From Hemibagrus wyckioides (taxonomy: Eukaryota > Chordata > Actinopteri > Siluriformes > Bagridae), in contig NC_080720.1 of the NCBI RefSeq assembly GCF_019097595.1, positions 17,850,352 through 17,914,351 on the forward strand: a DNA stretch of 64,000 nt, read 5' to 3'. Below the pieces are notes generated by a model. The model was not told where the DNA came from. It saw only the letters and a program-made list of their open reading frames with translations, and did not search any database. The translations under genes and the position numbers were made by a program. Of this stretch, positions 1 through 13,200 are shown piece after piece. Position 1 is the first letter of the stretch. Each line of letters starts with the position of its first letter.

Positions 1-884
1 TTGAGAAGAAAAGAAAAATCAGACACTAAGATAAAACAGTACTCTTTTAAAGTGAGCATGTCTGAGAAAGCTTTACTGCATACTCCCACAACAATCTTGA
101 CAAGCTGCTTGAGGTAGCAGCACATGTTTGTGTACTTCGGGCCAGTGCTTAATGGTGCTATTTGTTGCCAAGGCAACAGCCCCATTGATTTTTACATGAG
201 GAAGGAATCAGCATGGGTTGATGAGCAGGCATTTGTATTTTCAGTACTTTAATTTCACAAAGGTAGACTATCATCTGGACACCTCCAGCACTGTAATCTG
301 TTTAAGAGTCATAAAGCTATTTTCTCCAGATTAGGGACATTGGCACAGATGGTCTGACCTTTTACTAATGTTCTCTATTCTGTCAGGTGCCCGTTTATGG
401 CTATATTTCACAGTGTAGCCTTATAATGGTGTCATTTTAATGACATTTTGGTCTAATTTCTGCTGGATATTAGTGTGTCTGCTCTATTGTAATTATAACT
501 TAGTTAATGAGTTCATTTACAGACAAACTAGGTAATAATTTTATTTGTAATGAATTCAGGTAATATTCAGATATTTTAGGTACCATCAATGATTAACCAC
601 TGGTGTGTAGTCTCTGTTCAGGTTTTTACTTTTATTTTAATAGTGTCTATAAATGTAGTTATGTGTGAGAAAAAATGCATTACATAACGCATAAAACAGC
701 TGTTGGCAATTTCAGTGTCTACAAATGAGCCAACAAATGAACATTATTTGCACCCCGGGATAAACAATAAATGCATACCCTAAATGAAAAGTTGTGCCAC
801 TGACAAGTCTTTCTTATGGCATGGATTCTTTTTTTGCAGTACCTGGATTCCTCTATCAATTGTAAGAGTACTTTGGATATCTTT

Positions 885-923
<39 letters not shown>

Positions 924-3090
924 TTTCACTTCTGAAAACAACAAAGTCATTAGGACTACACAGATAACAGTTCGTTTCTGATGGCTGAATGACTTTCACA
1001 CATCAGAATATTGTGTTATTTTGTTGCTAAATGAACAAAAAATGTTTAAATAATTATGATTCTTAAAAAAACAACTCCGTTCAGATGACCTGGAACACCT
1101 ACTTGCAATTGTATCCACTCACTTAGCTCACTATTGTTATATATAATGTTGCTTATAATTTTTTTTATATTGTTCGATTCCTACCAGGGATGGACAAATC
1201 TCTGTTAGGAATCTGATACAGTACAATAAAATGAATTCTTAGCTCACCACTGGAGCAGTGCCTTAAATCAGTGTTACAGCTATTACTCACATGCAAAAAA
1301 AATTGCAAAGGGAACTTGTGAATTATTTGATTAAATGGTATAGTGCTGTAGTAGAGCTGCACCATAAATATCTTGAATTAAGTGCTTAGGCAGGAATTGC
1401 GTTCTGGTGTTACTGAGGGGCTACCGCAAACAATAATAATATTCAGTGTGGTATAAGCCTGTGGAGTTTACAACACTGGCAGAAGTTTGGAAATATGGCA
1501 TCAACAAAAATACAAAATGTGATACAAGAAAGGTAATGAAGGTTTTAAATGTGCTTTCATACTTACTTACAATCACAATGTCCTCTTTTTAGGTAGCAGT
1601 GAGTATGGTACAGTATGGCATCACTGACTTTACCATTAGCATAACAATGTCCACACAAATTCTTTGCAGTTTTCTCCTGTATTTACCTTTTATGGCAATT
1701 AATCTAAACATTATTCTGCCAAGAATTGCCTGTATATGCTTATTAACATGCTATTAGGGATGTACACATATGTGTCTCTGGGTGCCACACTTGAAATAAA
1801 CCTCCTCACCCCTGCCCTTAAGTCACATCTCAGAAATTTTCAACAATACTTAAAACACTACACTGCATTTGGAACTATACAGAAATGAAGAAAGATTATA
1901 ATAATGTTGTCATCCACCAATTTATTGTGCACCAAGGAACAAAAGAAATATTCAAAGACTAAAAAGGTTGGCATACAACTGCACGCTGTCAGTGATACGG
2001 TCTAGTGGTTTTATATTTGATTACACCAAATCATTAGGACAAAACGGTTCCACTTGCTAGACCCCGTCTCTACTGCTGATTCATAATCATCAACTCTTTA
2101 CCCATATTTATTTGAACATTTATGATTAGCTTTATTGGGAAAGTCATTATGTGGCTGTTTCTGCATTTATGTAAAACAGTCTTTCTCATATTTGTCATAT
2201 TTACAATTGATAAAGCATTTACATGTACACAGTTTTTGTTATTTTGTTGTTGCTATATATATATATATATATATTTGGAAAAAATAAGATACCACTGCAA
2301 AATAATCAGTTTCTTCTGTTTTTTTCTCTTATTGGTCTCTTATTTTTTTCCAGAGCTGTATATATTTGTGATAAATTTTGACACATTTAATGCAAAAATG
2401 TATTTGCAGATCAAAAGATTAATGAATATTTATTCATTATGAATAAAACTGTTTTAACCTGTTTAGATTTCAGTAAGTACAAACAAGGAAATAAAACAAA
2501 GAAACAAAAATGCACACTCAAAGCACTTGGTTAACGACTCAAAACAAGGCAGGACATTGCTTTTCCTAGAGTGAAAGAAATGTGAATTATATTGAAGAAA
2601 ACTAAATCACATGTAAGTATTTAAAACAAGCCTATTGTATTTGTAATTAGCTGATGAGGATCATTTTATCATGTTTAAAGTTCCCATATTCCAAACACCA
2701 GTTTATAGAGATATAAGGTTTGGTTTTATACCCCAAAAATCTGTCAATTTTCAAATTTCTCTTTATCCAATAAATAAATAAATAAAACTCAGGCTATTGC
2801 TGTTTTTATGACTGTCATTATGACAAACTCTTTCATGCATTTAAAATGGTATTTTTAAAATCTAATTTATGTCACCAGAGTGTATGACATAGCCTTATCT
2901 ATCAAAAGAATAACTAGAAAGATTACATATTTTAACATCTTATTTTTTTTAATTCTTTAATTTTATAAAAAAAAGTTTTATGCTAACATGTTTATGAAAT
3001 GTTTGTCTATGAGAGTTTATGGGTTTAAAATTTTTCATAAGCCCAAATAACTTTCTTATTACTTCTTAGTTCTTATTCTGAATACAGTGT
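1..3090. other. gene-free AT-rich flank
   Basis: No coding exon or recognisable gene is seen here. The only clear structures are a TTTA microsatellite at 884-926 and a short TA run at about 2255-2273. The open frames are short and low in complexity. It probably belongs to the intergenic space upstream of ptgis. Confidence 0.6.
884..926. repeat. (TTTA)n microsatellite
   Basis: About eleven tandem TTTA units. The small open frame across it, with its repeated Leu-Phe-Ile-Tyr pattern, comes from this repeat. Confidence 0.95.
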
Positions 3091-3096
3091 CCCCAT

Positions 3097-4078
3097 ACAC
3101 CAATCAGTCATAACATTATGAGCAGTGAGAGGTGAAGTGAATAACACTGATTATCTCCTCATCATGGCACCTGTTAGTGGGTGGGATATATTAGGCAGCA
3201 AGTGAACATTTTGTCCTCAAAGTTGATGTGTTAGAAGCAGGAAAAATAAACAAGCGTAAGGATTTGAGTGAGTTTGACAAGGGCCAAATTGTGATGGCTA
3301 GATGACTGGATCAGAGCATCTCCAAAACTGCAGCTCTTGTGGGGTGTTCCTGGTCTGCAGTGGTCAATATCTATCAAAAGTGGACCAAGGAAGGAACAGT
3401 GGTGAACCGGCGACAGGGTCATGGGCGGCCAAGGCTCACTGATGCATGTGGGGAGTAAAGGCTGGCCTGTGTGATCCGATCCAACACACGAGCTACTGTT
3501 GTATAAATTCTTATAAATAAGAAGTTAATGCTGGTTCTGATAGAAAGATGTCAGAATACACAGTGTATCGCAGTTTGTTGACTGTGGGCTGCATATCCAC
3601 AGACCAGTCAGGTTGTCCATGCTGACCACTGTGTACCACCAAAAGCAGCAACAATAAGTATGTGAGCATCAGAACAGGACCACAGAGCAATGGAAGTAGG
3701 TGGCCTGGTCTAAAAAATTATGTTTTCTTTTACATCATGTGAATGGCCGGGAGCACATGCGTCGCTTACCTGGGGAACACATGGCACCAGGATGCACTAT
3801 GGGAAGAAGGCAAGCCAGCAGAGGCAGTGTCATGCTTTGGGCAATGTTCTGCTGGGAAACCTTGGGTCCTGCCATCAATGTGTATGTTCCTTTGACACGT
3901 ACCTAAGCATTGTTGCAGAATATGTACACCCTTTCAGAGAAACGGTATTTCCTGATGGCTGTGGCCTCTTTCAAGCAGGATAATTCATTGTGCCACAAAG
4001 CAAAAATGGTTCTGGAATGGTTTGATGAGCACAACAATGAGTTTGAGGTGTTGACCTAGCCTCCAAATTTCCCAAAGT
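3097..4078 (+). mobile_element. decayed Tc1/mariner DNA transposon
   Basis: The stretch opens with a terminal-repeat-like sequence (CAATCAGTCATAACATTATG at 3101-3120). It then carries a broken transposase reading frame in plus orientation. A helix-turn-helix-like start is visible around 3255-3420 (words such as [12 protein letters not shown], with in-frame stops), and the middle and catalytic part runs at about 3540-4070. The reading frame has lost its start codon, carries premature stops and shifts frame near 3600-3720. The 3' third and the second terminal repeat are missing, since similarity stops near 4076. It is a dead relic of a family common in teleosts. The family is recognised from memory of the consensus, not by a search. 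Confidence 0.8.
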
Positions 4079-5727
4079 GAGATGAATACACACATACACC
4101 CCTAGGGACGATTTATTACACTTCAATAAAAGTAAACTATGACAAGTATTTTAATAAACATCACAAAATTTAAGTTTTATAATATTACTTTTAGAACAAA
4201 ATATATTTATCTCAAAAGTCAAAGATTTGTCTTTAAAAAAATAACAATATATAGTATTTATTTTTATTTGTCATGGTATTTACTACAGATAAAACAAATG
4301 CCATGAGTTCCACAGCTGAATGTTGCCATTATCCACAAATACTTTAATACGACCTTGTCCAAGTTTTAGTCTGAAGCACTTTGGCACATGTCCTAGTGCA
4401 TTTCTGTGCAGAGTTCAAGATCCAACCAGGGAGCCTCACAACAAGAGAGCAAATGAGAAAGAATAATTTCAAGCCTGACAATTTGCTTTGCATTTATTTT
4501 TAATATCTTAGGTGTCTCAGTACTTTTGGCACATACAATACAGTGTATGCTTGTGAGAAAATATTGTTTTCAGAAAGTTGCTTTAATGAAAAAAGTATTA
4601 TTTTAGACCAAAGATCAATAGCTGTTTTGATTGAGGGCACTGTATGTGCTATAGATTTTGAACTATTAACTGTTGGCCTACTTAAAGTAAAAGCAACACC
4701 AGCAGACATCAGAACATCCAGTCACTTTAAGCTTGTAAATAAGTCAGACGTGACCTTTCACATGTTGATACATTTAGCGTGTCGAGACAGAAAACTGACT
4801 GAACTGTGAATGCTTTTGAAAAGCTATTGTATAAAATGCCTTTCCAAACTAAAAGTAATTACATGCCGGCACAGCAAGCATTCAATATGAATGCCCTGTA
4901 TAACTCACTGCTGTGCTTTTTGTCATTGTGCAGAGATAATCACCAACATACAGCAGTTCTCCAAATGTTACAGAAAAACACGTTTAAAATAAATCCCCTA
5001 TACACTAGCTTTCTCCTTCTCTTTTAACACACATTTATAAGTTTGGTTCATTTCAGACATACGACTCAATGGTACAAGGTGTAGCATTTTCTATATTGTT
5101 TCATTGCTATTTTGCAAGCGAGAAAAAATCTAATGTTAACGACAAAGTGCTATATATATTGCCTATTTTAATTTTCTAAAATGTTGTGTTTCAGTGAAAA
5201 AATATTTAACATAAATAACAGTTTTTGCTTAATGCTGCAAGACCGTGTCCATCAGGGATCTAATTATTTCCTCAGGCCAGAGATGGAGTATGCACTTGGG
5301 AGACCTGGTACTTTAAGGAGTAGAATATACAGCTTTTGCCATACATATTGATTAAGTCTGAGAGAGAGGGACAGTGTGAGGAGGTCAGCTGATGCATATT
5401 AATCTTTCTTTTAACACATGAGAGCTGCAGATGGCTGAGTGTATTTGCAGATTCTCTTTATAGGTGCATTTCCAAAAATCCTGCTCAGAATCCTCCAGAG
5501 TAGGTCAGAGCACACACAGTCAGGGTCAGCATGGCTTATTCATACTCAAAGCCCCAGCAGGTTGCATCTGTGAAATTTAAAAAGCACTAGAAAAAAATGT
5601 ACATAGTGTTTTGATATTGCTAATAAAAGACATTGTGTATTTCAAATATGAGCAATTTTCAAAGATTTCCCTCTAAGAGGACAAACTGCCACCACTTGTT
5701 ACTTAATTTGTTAATAGCTGTATATGT
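4079..5727. other. intergenic, nothing recognised
   Basis: AT-rich sequence with several short open frames (for example 4543-4809 and 4806-5027). None shows a recognisable domain, splice structure or codon bias. I see no gene or repeat family here. Confidence 0.5.
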
Positions 5728-5960
5728 CAGTGCGGTGGTGGTGGTTGAACAGTTAAGGCTTTTGGTTACTGATCAGAAGGTGAAGGGTTCAAGCCCCCAC
5801 ACTGCAAACTGTCAGTGTTGGGCTTTTGAGCAATGCCCTCAACCTTTGAGGGGAGCTGTATCATGGCTCACCCACTGCTATGGCCCCGCAGCTTCCTAAC
5901 AAGCTGGGATATGTGAAGAAAAAAACTCACTATACTCTAATGTATATGTAACAATTACAA
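5728..5960 (+). mobile_element. tRNA-derived SINE
   Basis: The 5' part looks like a tRNA-derived RNA polymerase III promoter: an A-box-like TGGTTGAACAGTTAAGG at about 5742-5758 and a B-box-like GGTTCAAGCCC at 5786-5796. A conserved-looking body (GGGCTTTTGAGCAATGCCCT at about 5820) and an A-rich end near 5925-5960 follow. It resembles the abundant tRNA-type SINEs of teleosts. The exact family is not assigned. Confidence 0.75.
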
Positions 5961-5965
5961 AAATC

Positions 5966-6343
5966 ACAGGATGGCTGGTCTCACCACAAGACAGGTTGAG
6001 GTTCTCTTTGGGAGTGACAAGGTTGACAGGATTAGGAAGAGTACATCAGAGGGACAGCTCATGTTGGACACTTGGGGGACAAAGTTAGGGAGGCCAGATT
6101 AAGATGGTTTGAACATGTTCAGAAGAGGGAGAGTGAGTATATTGGTAGGATAATGTTGGACATGGAGCTGCCAGGCAGGAGGCAAAGAGGAAGGCCAAAG
6201 AGGAGGTATGGTTGGATATGGTATGGATGTAATAAATGAGGATATGAAGCTAGTGGGTGCAAGTGTTGAGGATGTAGAAGATAGGGATAGGTGGAGAGAG
6301 AGATGATTCGCTGAAGGGAAAAGCCGAAAGAAGAAGAAGAACA
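5966..6343 (+). mobile_element. 3' end of an RTE-like LINE
   Basis: The plus strand encodes a degraded reverse-transcriptase C-terminus: the peptide words RLRWFGHVQRR and LPGRRQRGRPKRR can be read around 6092-6200. It ends in the typical GCCGAAAGAAGAAGAAGAA tail at about 6322-6341. This arrangement is characteristic of RTE-clade elements in fish. It is 5'-truncated and starts directly after the SINE, so the two may have arrived separately or be stacked. Confidence 0.75.
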
Positions 6344-6579
6344 CTTGACATTGTACATTCGGTTTTGTAGTACACTAATAATACTTGGGATTTTGTAAAA
6401 GATTACTGATCACTGGAGTTAAAATACTCCTTTTTATTTTTTTAATGTATTACTATTTCTGGGTATATTAAAATATTCATTTTTCTGGACAAATACATAC
6501 TTTTGAAATATTGTCCTATTTATGAATTCTTACAGCTAGTATGTATGCTGTAAGTTAAGGATAATGCATGTTTTACAGC

Positions 6580-7185
6580 ATGCCACTGGGCCTGAACACA
6601 TCCATTTTTCCCTGGATCCTGAATCCAGAGCAGGAGCAGCATCTTCAAGAGAACACCACCACATTGAGCACTGCAGAGCCTGACCTCACACACCCCTCAA
6701 ACAAACTCTTCACCCTCCTCTAGTCTGGAAACTGTGTAACAGTTTCTTCCCCAAGCCATCAGACTCCTTAATTTCCAGAGATGGGACTGGCATCAAAACT
6801 GTACATCTCTGCACTCAGAATGCAATTTTTACACATCAGAAACTGCTGCTAAACTAGCATTTATACTTGCACTTTTTTACTCAACTACAGAACTGTATAC
6901 TAGTTGGGTTTAATTTGTGTATACTATTGTATTGTAGCGTATTGTACTCTCTTGTATTGTATCCTGTCTTGCACTGTTTGCACAAGTTTGCACACATGCA
7001 CATTATGTGAAACGGTGTTAATGCACTTAGTTCTTCTGTGTTGTTTAATATAGCACAATGGTCCTGAAAGAACATTGTTTCCTTTGTACTATGTACTTCA
7101 GCAGCTATATATGGTTGAAATGATAATAGCTTCTTGATTTGAGATTAGTGAAGCACTTGTGAATTTCCCTATGGGATGAATAAAG
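6580..7185 (+). mobile_element. 3' end of a Rex1-like LINE
   Basis: A degraded end of reverse transcriptase is readable on the plus strand (SFFPKPSDSL-type sequence near 6745-6770, matching the FFPxAIRLLN ending of Rex1/Babar proteins). A 3' UTR follows, and the sequence ends GAATAAAGTATCTATC, running straight into the ATCT microsatellite. The ORF is broken and 5'-truncated. Confidence 0.6.

Positions 7186-7269
<84 letters not shown>
7186..7269. repeat. (TATC)21 microsatellite
   Basis: 84 bp of uninterrupted TATC tetranucleotide. It grows out of the 3' tail of the preceding LINE, whose own end is AAAGTATCTATC. Confidence 0.97.
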
Positions 7270-7802
7270 ACCACTATAAAGAATCAGACATTTCATGGAT
7301 GTTGTGTACCAGTCATTGCTTATATATTTAGTTTTCCATAGAACATAGTCCAATTTTTTGGAAAACTGTACATCAGCCCTAAAGTCAGTTTAAAGTCAGT
7401 CAATGGTGATATAGAATTTCAAGGTTTTGTTTGGACAATAGTCATATAACACCTCAGAACTGAAAGACTGTATTGTCATACAAATGTTGGACCTATGCTG
7501 AGTGAAAACTTGAATAACTGTAAGAGGCCACCTTACATAGTAAATGTCGAGTTTGTACTTTCAATATGAGCTGTCTTGTAGTACTACTTTTATTTAAAAT
7601 TATCCTATTGATGGAACTGATTCTTGCTTAAGGCAGCCACAGTGGGAAGCACAGCATGAAAGTATTACATAAACTGTGTGTGCTGCAATCATCAAAACAC
7701 CACACACAGTTTGTGTAACACTTTCACACAGTGCTTACTACTGTACCTGCCTTGAGTAAAGAGTTAATTCCTATTTGGATAGAAATGTTGTTCAGGAACA
7801 TT
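7270..7802. other. intergenic, nothing recognised
   Basis: AT-rich unique-looking sequence between two repeats. No coding signal seen. Confidence 0.4.
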
Positions 7803-7965
7803 CCATTTACATTTCTGGCATTTGGCAGACAGCCTTATCCAGAGCAACTTACATTTTATACAACTGAGCAATTGAGGGTTAAGGGTCTTGATCAGGGGCC
7901 CAGCAGTGGCGGCTTGGTGGACCTGTGATTCGAATTCACAACCTTCCAATCCATTCCAATCCAAT
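7803..7965 (+). mobile_element. SINE/LINE tail with conserved fish 3' motif
   Basis: Contains the motif CTGGCATTTGGCAGACAGCC followed by TTATCCAGAGCAACTTAC, then a body reading GAATTCACAACCTTCC near 7931-7946. This tail is shared by fish V-SINE/Deu-like SINEs and L2-like LINEs. Related copies in this window lie at 16483-16735, 19922-20125 and 49690-49850. Confidence 0.65.
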
Positions 7966-8043
7966 GCCATGATGATGATAATAATAAGAAGAAGAAGAAG
8001 AAGAAGATGAAGAAGAAGAAGAAGAAGAAGAAGAAGAAGAAGA
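7966..8043. repeat. ATG/ATA/AAG trinucleotide repeat
   Basis: Compound trinucleotide tract that passes from ATG through ATA to about 20 AAG units, directly downstream of the SINE tail. Confidence 0.95.
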
Positions 8044-8744
8044 ATGTTAGATTTATATAGATACCTTTCTCAAGGCCAAGACTAATGTGCAGTAGACAGC
8101 AATGAAATGTATAAAAAATGGCACTAGGACAGCATGTGTTAAAGTGGTTCAAAGTGGACTTTGTACTCTATAAATATCTATTTGTTTTTCTGTCTCATGG
8201 AATGCAGTGCTTTTGTTCCAGAGGTAAAATTGAATGACTATTATTGGGATGCTTTAAGATTAAAATACTTGTCATGGTTTATTATATTAAAGTGTACTAA
8301 AATGTATTAAAGTATTAAGCCTTTATTTAATTTTAAACACGAACACACATCCAGGTTTGTTTGGATTTTAGGTTAGTAGTGTTTAGGTGATGCTGACATT
8401 AATGTTGGTCTAGCTACATGAATAAAAGAGAAGCAAATCATTAAACTTAAAACATTTAAATATTTTAAACATTAAACACTTTAAGATCCAAATTGTACAT
8501 TCATTGCTAAGTGTACAACGCTGAATAAGTCTTAGGCCTTTTTTAAGTACAGATATTTGTAGTGTTTTTTTTTTTTTTAGTGTAGTTGTTTATTTTATTA
8601 ATTCATTATTGAATCAGTACAAAAACATTTCCAAACAGAAAAATAGTTGTATATCAGTAAGGAAAGCAATATTTCATGTAACAGAACTCTTTTCATGAGT
8701 CCAAGATACTCTATAAAGCTGAATTATTTTCTTATTGTTTAAAT
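8044..8744. other. intergenic, nothing recognised
   Basis: AT-rich, no gene signal. A 12-bp T run lies at about 8567-8578. Confidence 0.4.
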
Positions 8745-8886
8745 GTTGGTTAATGGTGGTTTAGTGCTTAAGGTTTTTAGCTACTGTGTAAAAGATCGGG
8801 AGTTTAAATTCTGGTAGTGTTAAGCTGCTAAAGGGGGTGTTTCTCAATTTTCCCCCTTGGGGATCAATCCCAATCTATCTGTCTTA
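8745..8886 (+). mobile_element. old tRNA-type SINE
   Basis: A decayed version of a tRNA-derived SINE head (TTTAGTGCTTAAGGTTTTTA, then a B-box-like GAGTTTAAATTC near 8810) and a tail TCCCCCTTGGGGATCAATC. More diverged than the SINE at 5728. Confidence 0.5.
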
Positions 8887-9689
8887 TAAAACTGCACAAA
8901 TTGTACTTGAAACTGCTAAATTATTTACTACACCAAAGTTTAGTTCATTATTGTTTACTGCTCTTCACAGAATTCTTATGTATAAATGCTTTATTTAATT
9001 ATTTTTAAAGACATATCTTTCTTTTGTTTTCTTTCTTAGCACATTTGTGATGAGACAATACAGAACAGACATATTGTAAATCTCAAGAAATTGACAAGAG
9101 CAGACACTGCGATTATATTCATTTCAAGCTAAAAGATTCAAAAAGAAATCTGTATATTAAAAGCAAGAAAGGTGTGAAGAGAAGCAGTCATCTGTCTAAA
9201 TGGCTGAATTGTATGGAGTATTCAGGTGGGTGGAAAGCTCAGCAATTCTGTGATATATGAACACACAAAGCATCCTGTTATTACACTGAGAGACATGAAC
9301 TGTGTTGATTCTATGTGATATTCATGAGAAAACTGACACTATGTGACTATGTCAGCTTTGTCAGAGACAATGGGTCCTTGCAGCTAATTTGGTTCTGTGA
9401 AAGCTTCTTACAATGTGTGTCGCTTACAGAAAGGCTGAGTTATCCAAAGACGGGCTTCTTCTAGACAGACTTCCATTCACAAATGTTGGAGGAAAGCTAC
9501 TTTGGGACTTTTGATGTCAAACGTGGTCATGTAACTGAGATAAGCATTGATGCCATGTTCACTTACCTCACTGTAAGAGCATGAGTGCTTCATTCATGCC
9601 AGAATCTGACCTTGGCATCTGTGAGCCTCAGCAGAAATTGGGATGCATCAAATAAAGCTGCGTTTTTCCTGCCATCAGCTGTGCAATTT
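8887..9689. other. intergenic, nothing recognised
   Basis: No open frame with coding character, no repeat family recognised. Confidence 0.4.
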
Positions 9690-9883
9690 TGGTGAGCCTC
9701 TGTTCACTTCAGCCTCAGCTTTCTGTCTTGGCTGATAGAATTTAAACCCCAGGTGCTTTTCTGCTGTTGTTGCCTGTCCACCTTAAGGTTTGATGTGTTG
9801 TGCATTATGAGATGCTTTTCTGCTCACCACAATTGTACAGAGTGCTTATCCGAGTTACCGTAGTCTTTCTGTCAGCTGGAACC
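9690..9883 (-). mobile_element. Tc1-like transposon fragment (minus)
   Basis: Matches, on the minus strand, the transposase segment seen at 41430-41650, 51905-52110 and 59880-60080: GCTTTTCTGCTCACCACAAT at about 9812-9831 and the CTTTCTGTCAGCTGGAACC edge at 9865-9883. It breaks off exactly where the candidate LTR begins. Confidence 0.65.
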
Positions 9884-10256
9884 TGTTGTGAATTCACCGA
9901 AGTAGACCAGGGGACTCGGAAGTAGTGTTCAGCAGGAATGTTTTATTGAAGATCAGAACACACGGCACTGGTACTGTAGTCACCAAGTCCAGTGAAAAGA
10001 AACTACAGTTTTGAGTGGGTAGGGCTTGAAGGTGAGGCAATACAAAAGCCTAGAGGTGATAAAAAAAAAACTCAGGGGGAGGTGGACCTCACAGGTGTTG
10101 ACTCCCTGGTATGATAATGCAAAAGCCTAGAGGTGATACTCTTAAACAAAGCATTGAATGGGAGAAAGGTCCCCAGAGTTGGCCCGCTAACTGTCAGCTA
10201 GATCACAGTTCCTGATCACCGTCTGATTCGATCACCATTTGGTGGTGAGAGCTGGG
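9884..10256 (-). mobile_element. candidate solo LTR
   Basis: Read on the minus strand, this block holds an AATAAA at 9947-9942. About 60 bp beyond, it ends in CACAACA, which reads TGTTGTG at 9884 on the plus strand, as expected of a retroviral-type LTR 3' end. The left edge interrupts a Tc1 fragment. The right edge is uncertain. No gag, pol or env remnant is adjacent, so if real it is a solo LTR. An internal direct repeat, AAAAGCCTAGAGGTGAT, occurs at about 10043 and 10121. Confidence 0.4.
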
Positions 10257-13200
10257 ATATGTAAATTATTATTCAAAGAGAAATGTATGTTACAGTAGAT
10301 TCTAGAGTGACATCAAAATATGTTTTCCTACAAACCTCAGCTCGAAATTACATAATTGCACGAATGGGTAGGTATGCATGTGTTCCTAATAAAGTTCTCA
10401 GTGAATGTATATTATAATAATCGTGTCTGATTAATATAGGAAACTTTTGGCCATTATTAGCCATATGAAACAGCTCTGAAATGAATTCATATATTTACAG
10501 CAGTTAGCATTCAGTACTTCTATAGATCTATGATGCCTATGTTCTTGGCAGAGGCAGCATAACAAATATCTTAAGTATGCCAGGTTTTTAAAATAAAAAC
10601 TGTGTTAACTTGTGCATGTCCACTATCAGATGTGAATTACTCGTAAGCCTCCTATGATGATTTAACAGGAGCAGTGGTTAAAAATGGTCATGATTATGGC
10701 AGGTGACATTTTGAAGTTCTATTGGGAAAAATGTAATTGCCAAAGAATGTTCCACATAAATGTCACCACAAAACACTAACACTAGCCTGCCATTCATTTC
10801 AGCCCACCATTCATTCATTGCCTCACTACCATCCATTTTCTTTTAAATGTCACCTCATGGAGTGTTACTGTAACTTCATCGTTTACATGTAAGATGTTGA
10901 CCTATTATCTATTGCCACTCTATCAAATGATTTCTACCTATCCCGAATAAAAAGCTGAGTGAACTTTAGAATTAAAAACCCCTCAGATCTAAGGTAACAA
11001 CAAAAAGTGAAAAAATGGCATTTACTTTTCATTTTAATTTTACTTGTCCTACTTTAAAACAGCCCAAATATTTTAAGTAAATGCAACTGTTTGGTTAAAG
11101 AATTAGGGTTTATTTTGATGATTTCGACATTTCTACACACTGGAAGGATTCCCTACTGGTCCCTACAAACAGCAAAATAAATAAGGTGAACTTAAATTAT
11201 TATTCTGTTATGAAGACCCCATTAAGAGAAATGTAATAGAAAAAAAAAGAAGATATAACACTTGTTATGTATGTAAATATCGTTCTGTAAACTATGCTTG
11301 TCATGATCTTCCAACAAAGTCATATATGACATAGTGTTTGCAATAAATACACTGTCATACCAGCATATGCATTGTGACTGTGTTTTACTTAACCTCCAGG
11401 GCTAACTGGAAAGATGTTGAGAGATGAACAGTGTGTACACACAGGGAGAGTGTAGCATCAACACAGAGGTGATGCTTCTTGTTGAGCCCCATGTCCCATT
11501 ATAAACCAGGGAACTTTTATATATATTCTACCATCTATAGGCACTTTTGACTACATAATGACCCCAAAGTGATTTTTTCACCAGTGAGTACAAAGCAAGA
11601 TCATCAGCATAGCATACATTTCTCTCTCTCTCACTCTCTCTCTCTTGCTGAAGTGACTCCTATCAAAAAGGCAGTTCTTATACATACCAATTTCAATACA
11701 CCTCACCCATTTCAGAAAAGTTTCAACAAATTTATGAGCCTCTATGTATGGCTGCTATATAAAATCAGTGCTACACAAGGGATTATTAGAATGTTTAGCA
11801 ATTCTATTAAAACAGTAGTCTTTACAGTAGTCTCAGTATTGTTTTTTTCATTAGGCTCAATATGAGTTACTTTGCATCTTGTGAATACAGATATATCTTT
11901 GATACTCTTATAAAGTGCCACCACAAAGTTCTCCCCTGACCCTGTGTGGACACCCTACTTAATTTGTAATAACGGTGTCACTAGTAGACATGAACACTGT
12001 AAGGCACAATAGAAGGTGTCCAGATGAATCTCACTGCCCCTTTCAGTTAGTATGGGTGAAAGGGAATCAGTGTTACATTTAGGAACAGAATACAAGGTTG
12101 TATTCCTGCATACACAATACACAATTTTTTTTTCATTTCTCTTTTTTATTATAGTATTTTTTTTGTACTGAACAACACCTTAAATTACTTTAAAGTAAAT
12201 GTAGTAATGTTAAATTATGAGTTATTTAGTCAATCACCATTTTAAACATCGTTTTGCCTTTGTATTCTCTAGAAAGGATTGTGTATTAAAAAATAATAAC
12301 TAATTGATTTAAACACTATAATTGTAGTAAATGACACTTAATCTATGTGCGTAATACACTAGATACAGAATGCAGAAGAGGAAATATTTTTTGTTACAGC
12401 TTTCAATGTTTAATCTGTAGGAACTCATTCACCTCATTCACAGCATATTTGTACTTTTAATTCCTTTAGGAAGTTATAAGAAAGACTGTTGGGAGTGATG
12501 TGAGAAATGACGTGTTGTCATCCTTTAGTGGTACGAGTTGAGATTTGGTGCTAGATGAAGATTCAGGCCAAAAGAAAAACAGACAGTCAGACAGAAAGAT
12601 AGACAGACAGACAGACAGACAGATGGAAAGAAAGAAGGCCTGGGAACTTAAAGATTGTTCGAAAAGCATATGTGAAAATCAAAAAAACCTTCTGGACTCA
12701 CTGTTGGCAGGAAAGAGAGAAGAAAAATTGCAAAGAAAAAAGCAACAGTATCTTGGATCTTGTTGATCTGAATCAAATACAATCACAAACATGACTATAT
12801 TGCATTCTGGGGGGTTTTTCTGCATGTGTTAAAATATACCTAAAGCAAATCTGCATAACCCAATGCATTGAAATATGTACAGCACATTTCCCCTGCTCTT
12901 ACACATCTGTTTCAGTTCGTCATGTTCCAGTCACCCACAGACATAAGTGGTAGAAAGCTCTCTATCTGCTGATTGCATTATTAGTCTGTGCTATTGCAGA
13001 TTATGTGTCTGGTGTATGTTAAACTCTTGTGTGTCTTTTCCTGACATGTTATCAACTTAAATTTATAACCATGTAAGTACACAGAGTCCAGGATGCTATA
13101 GAACTTGCCTGAAAGAGGTGAGAAAGTTTAGCAGAAATCACAATGTGTGTGTGCCTCAGCATTACTTAAGGATCGAGGCAAAGAAAAACATAATTCACCC

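Noticed and set aside
784..981. Hydrophobic small protein-like frame
   Set aside because: The hydrophobic run is the TTTA repeat read as Leu-Phe-Ile-Tyr.
5742..5796. Possible functional tRNA gene
   Set aside because: A- and B-box-like words are present, but the cloverleaf arms do not pair and the body continues into a SINE tail.
7892..8152. Poly-Phe open frame on the minus strand
   Set aside because: Arises from the AAG trinucleotide repeat.
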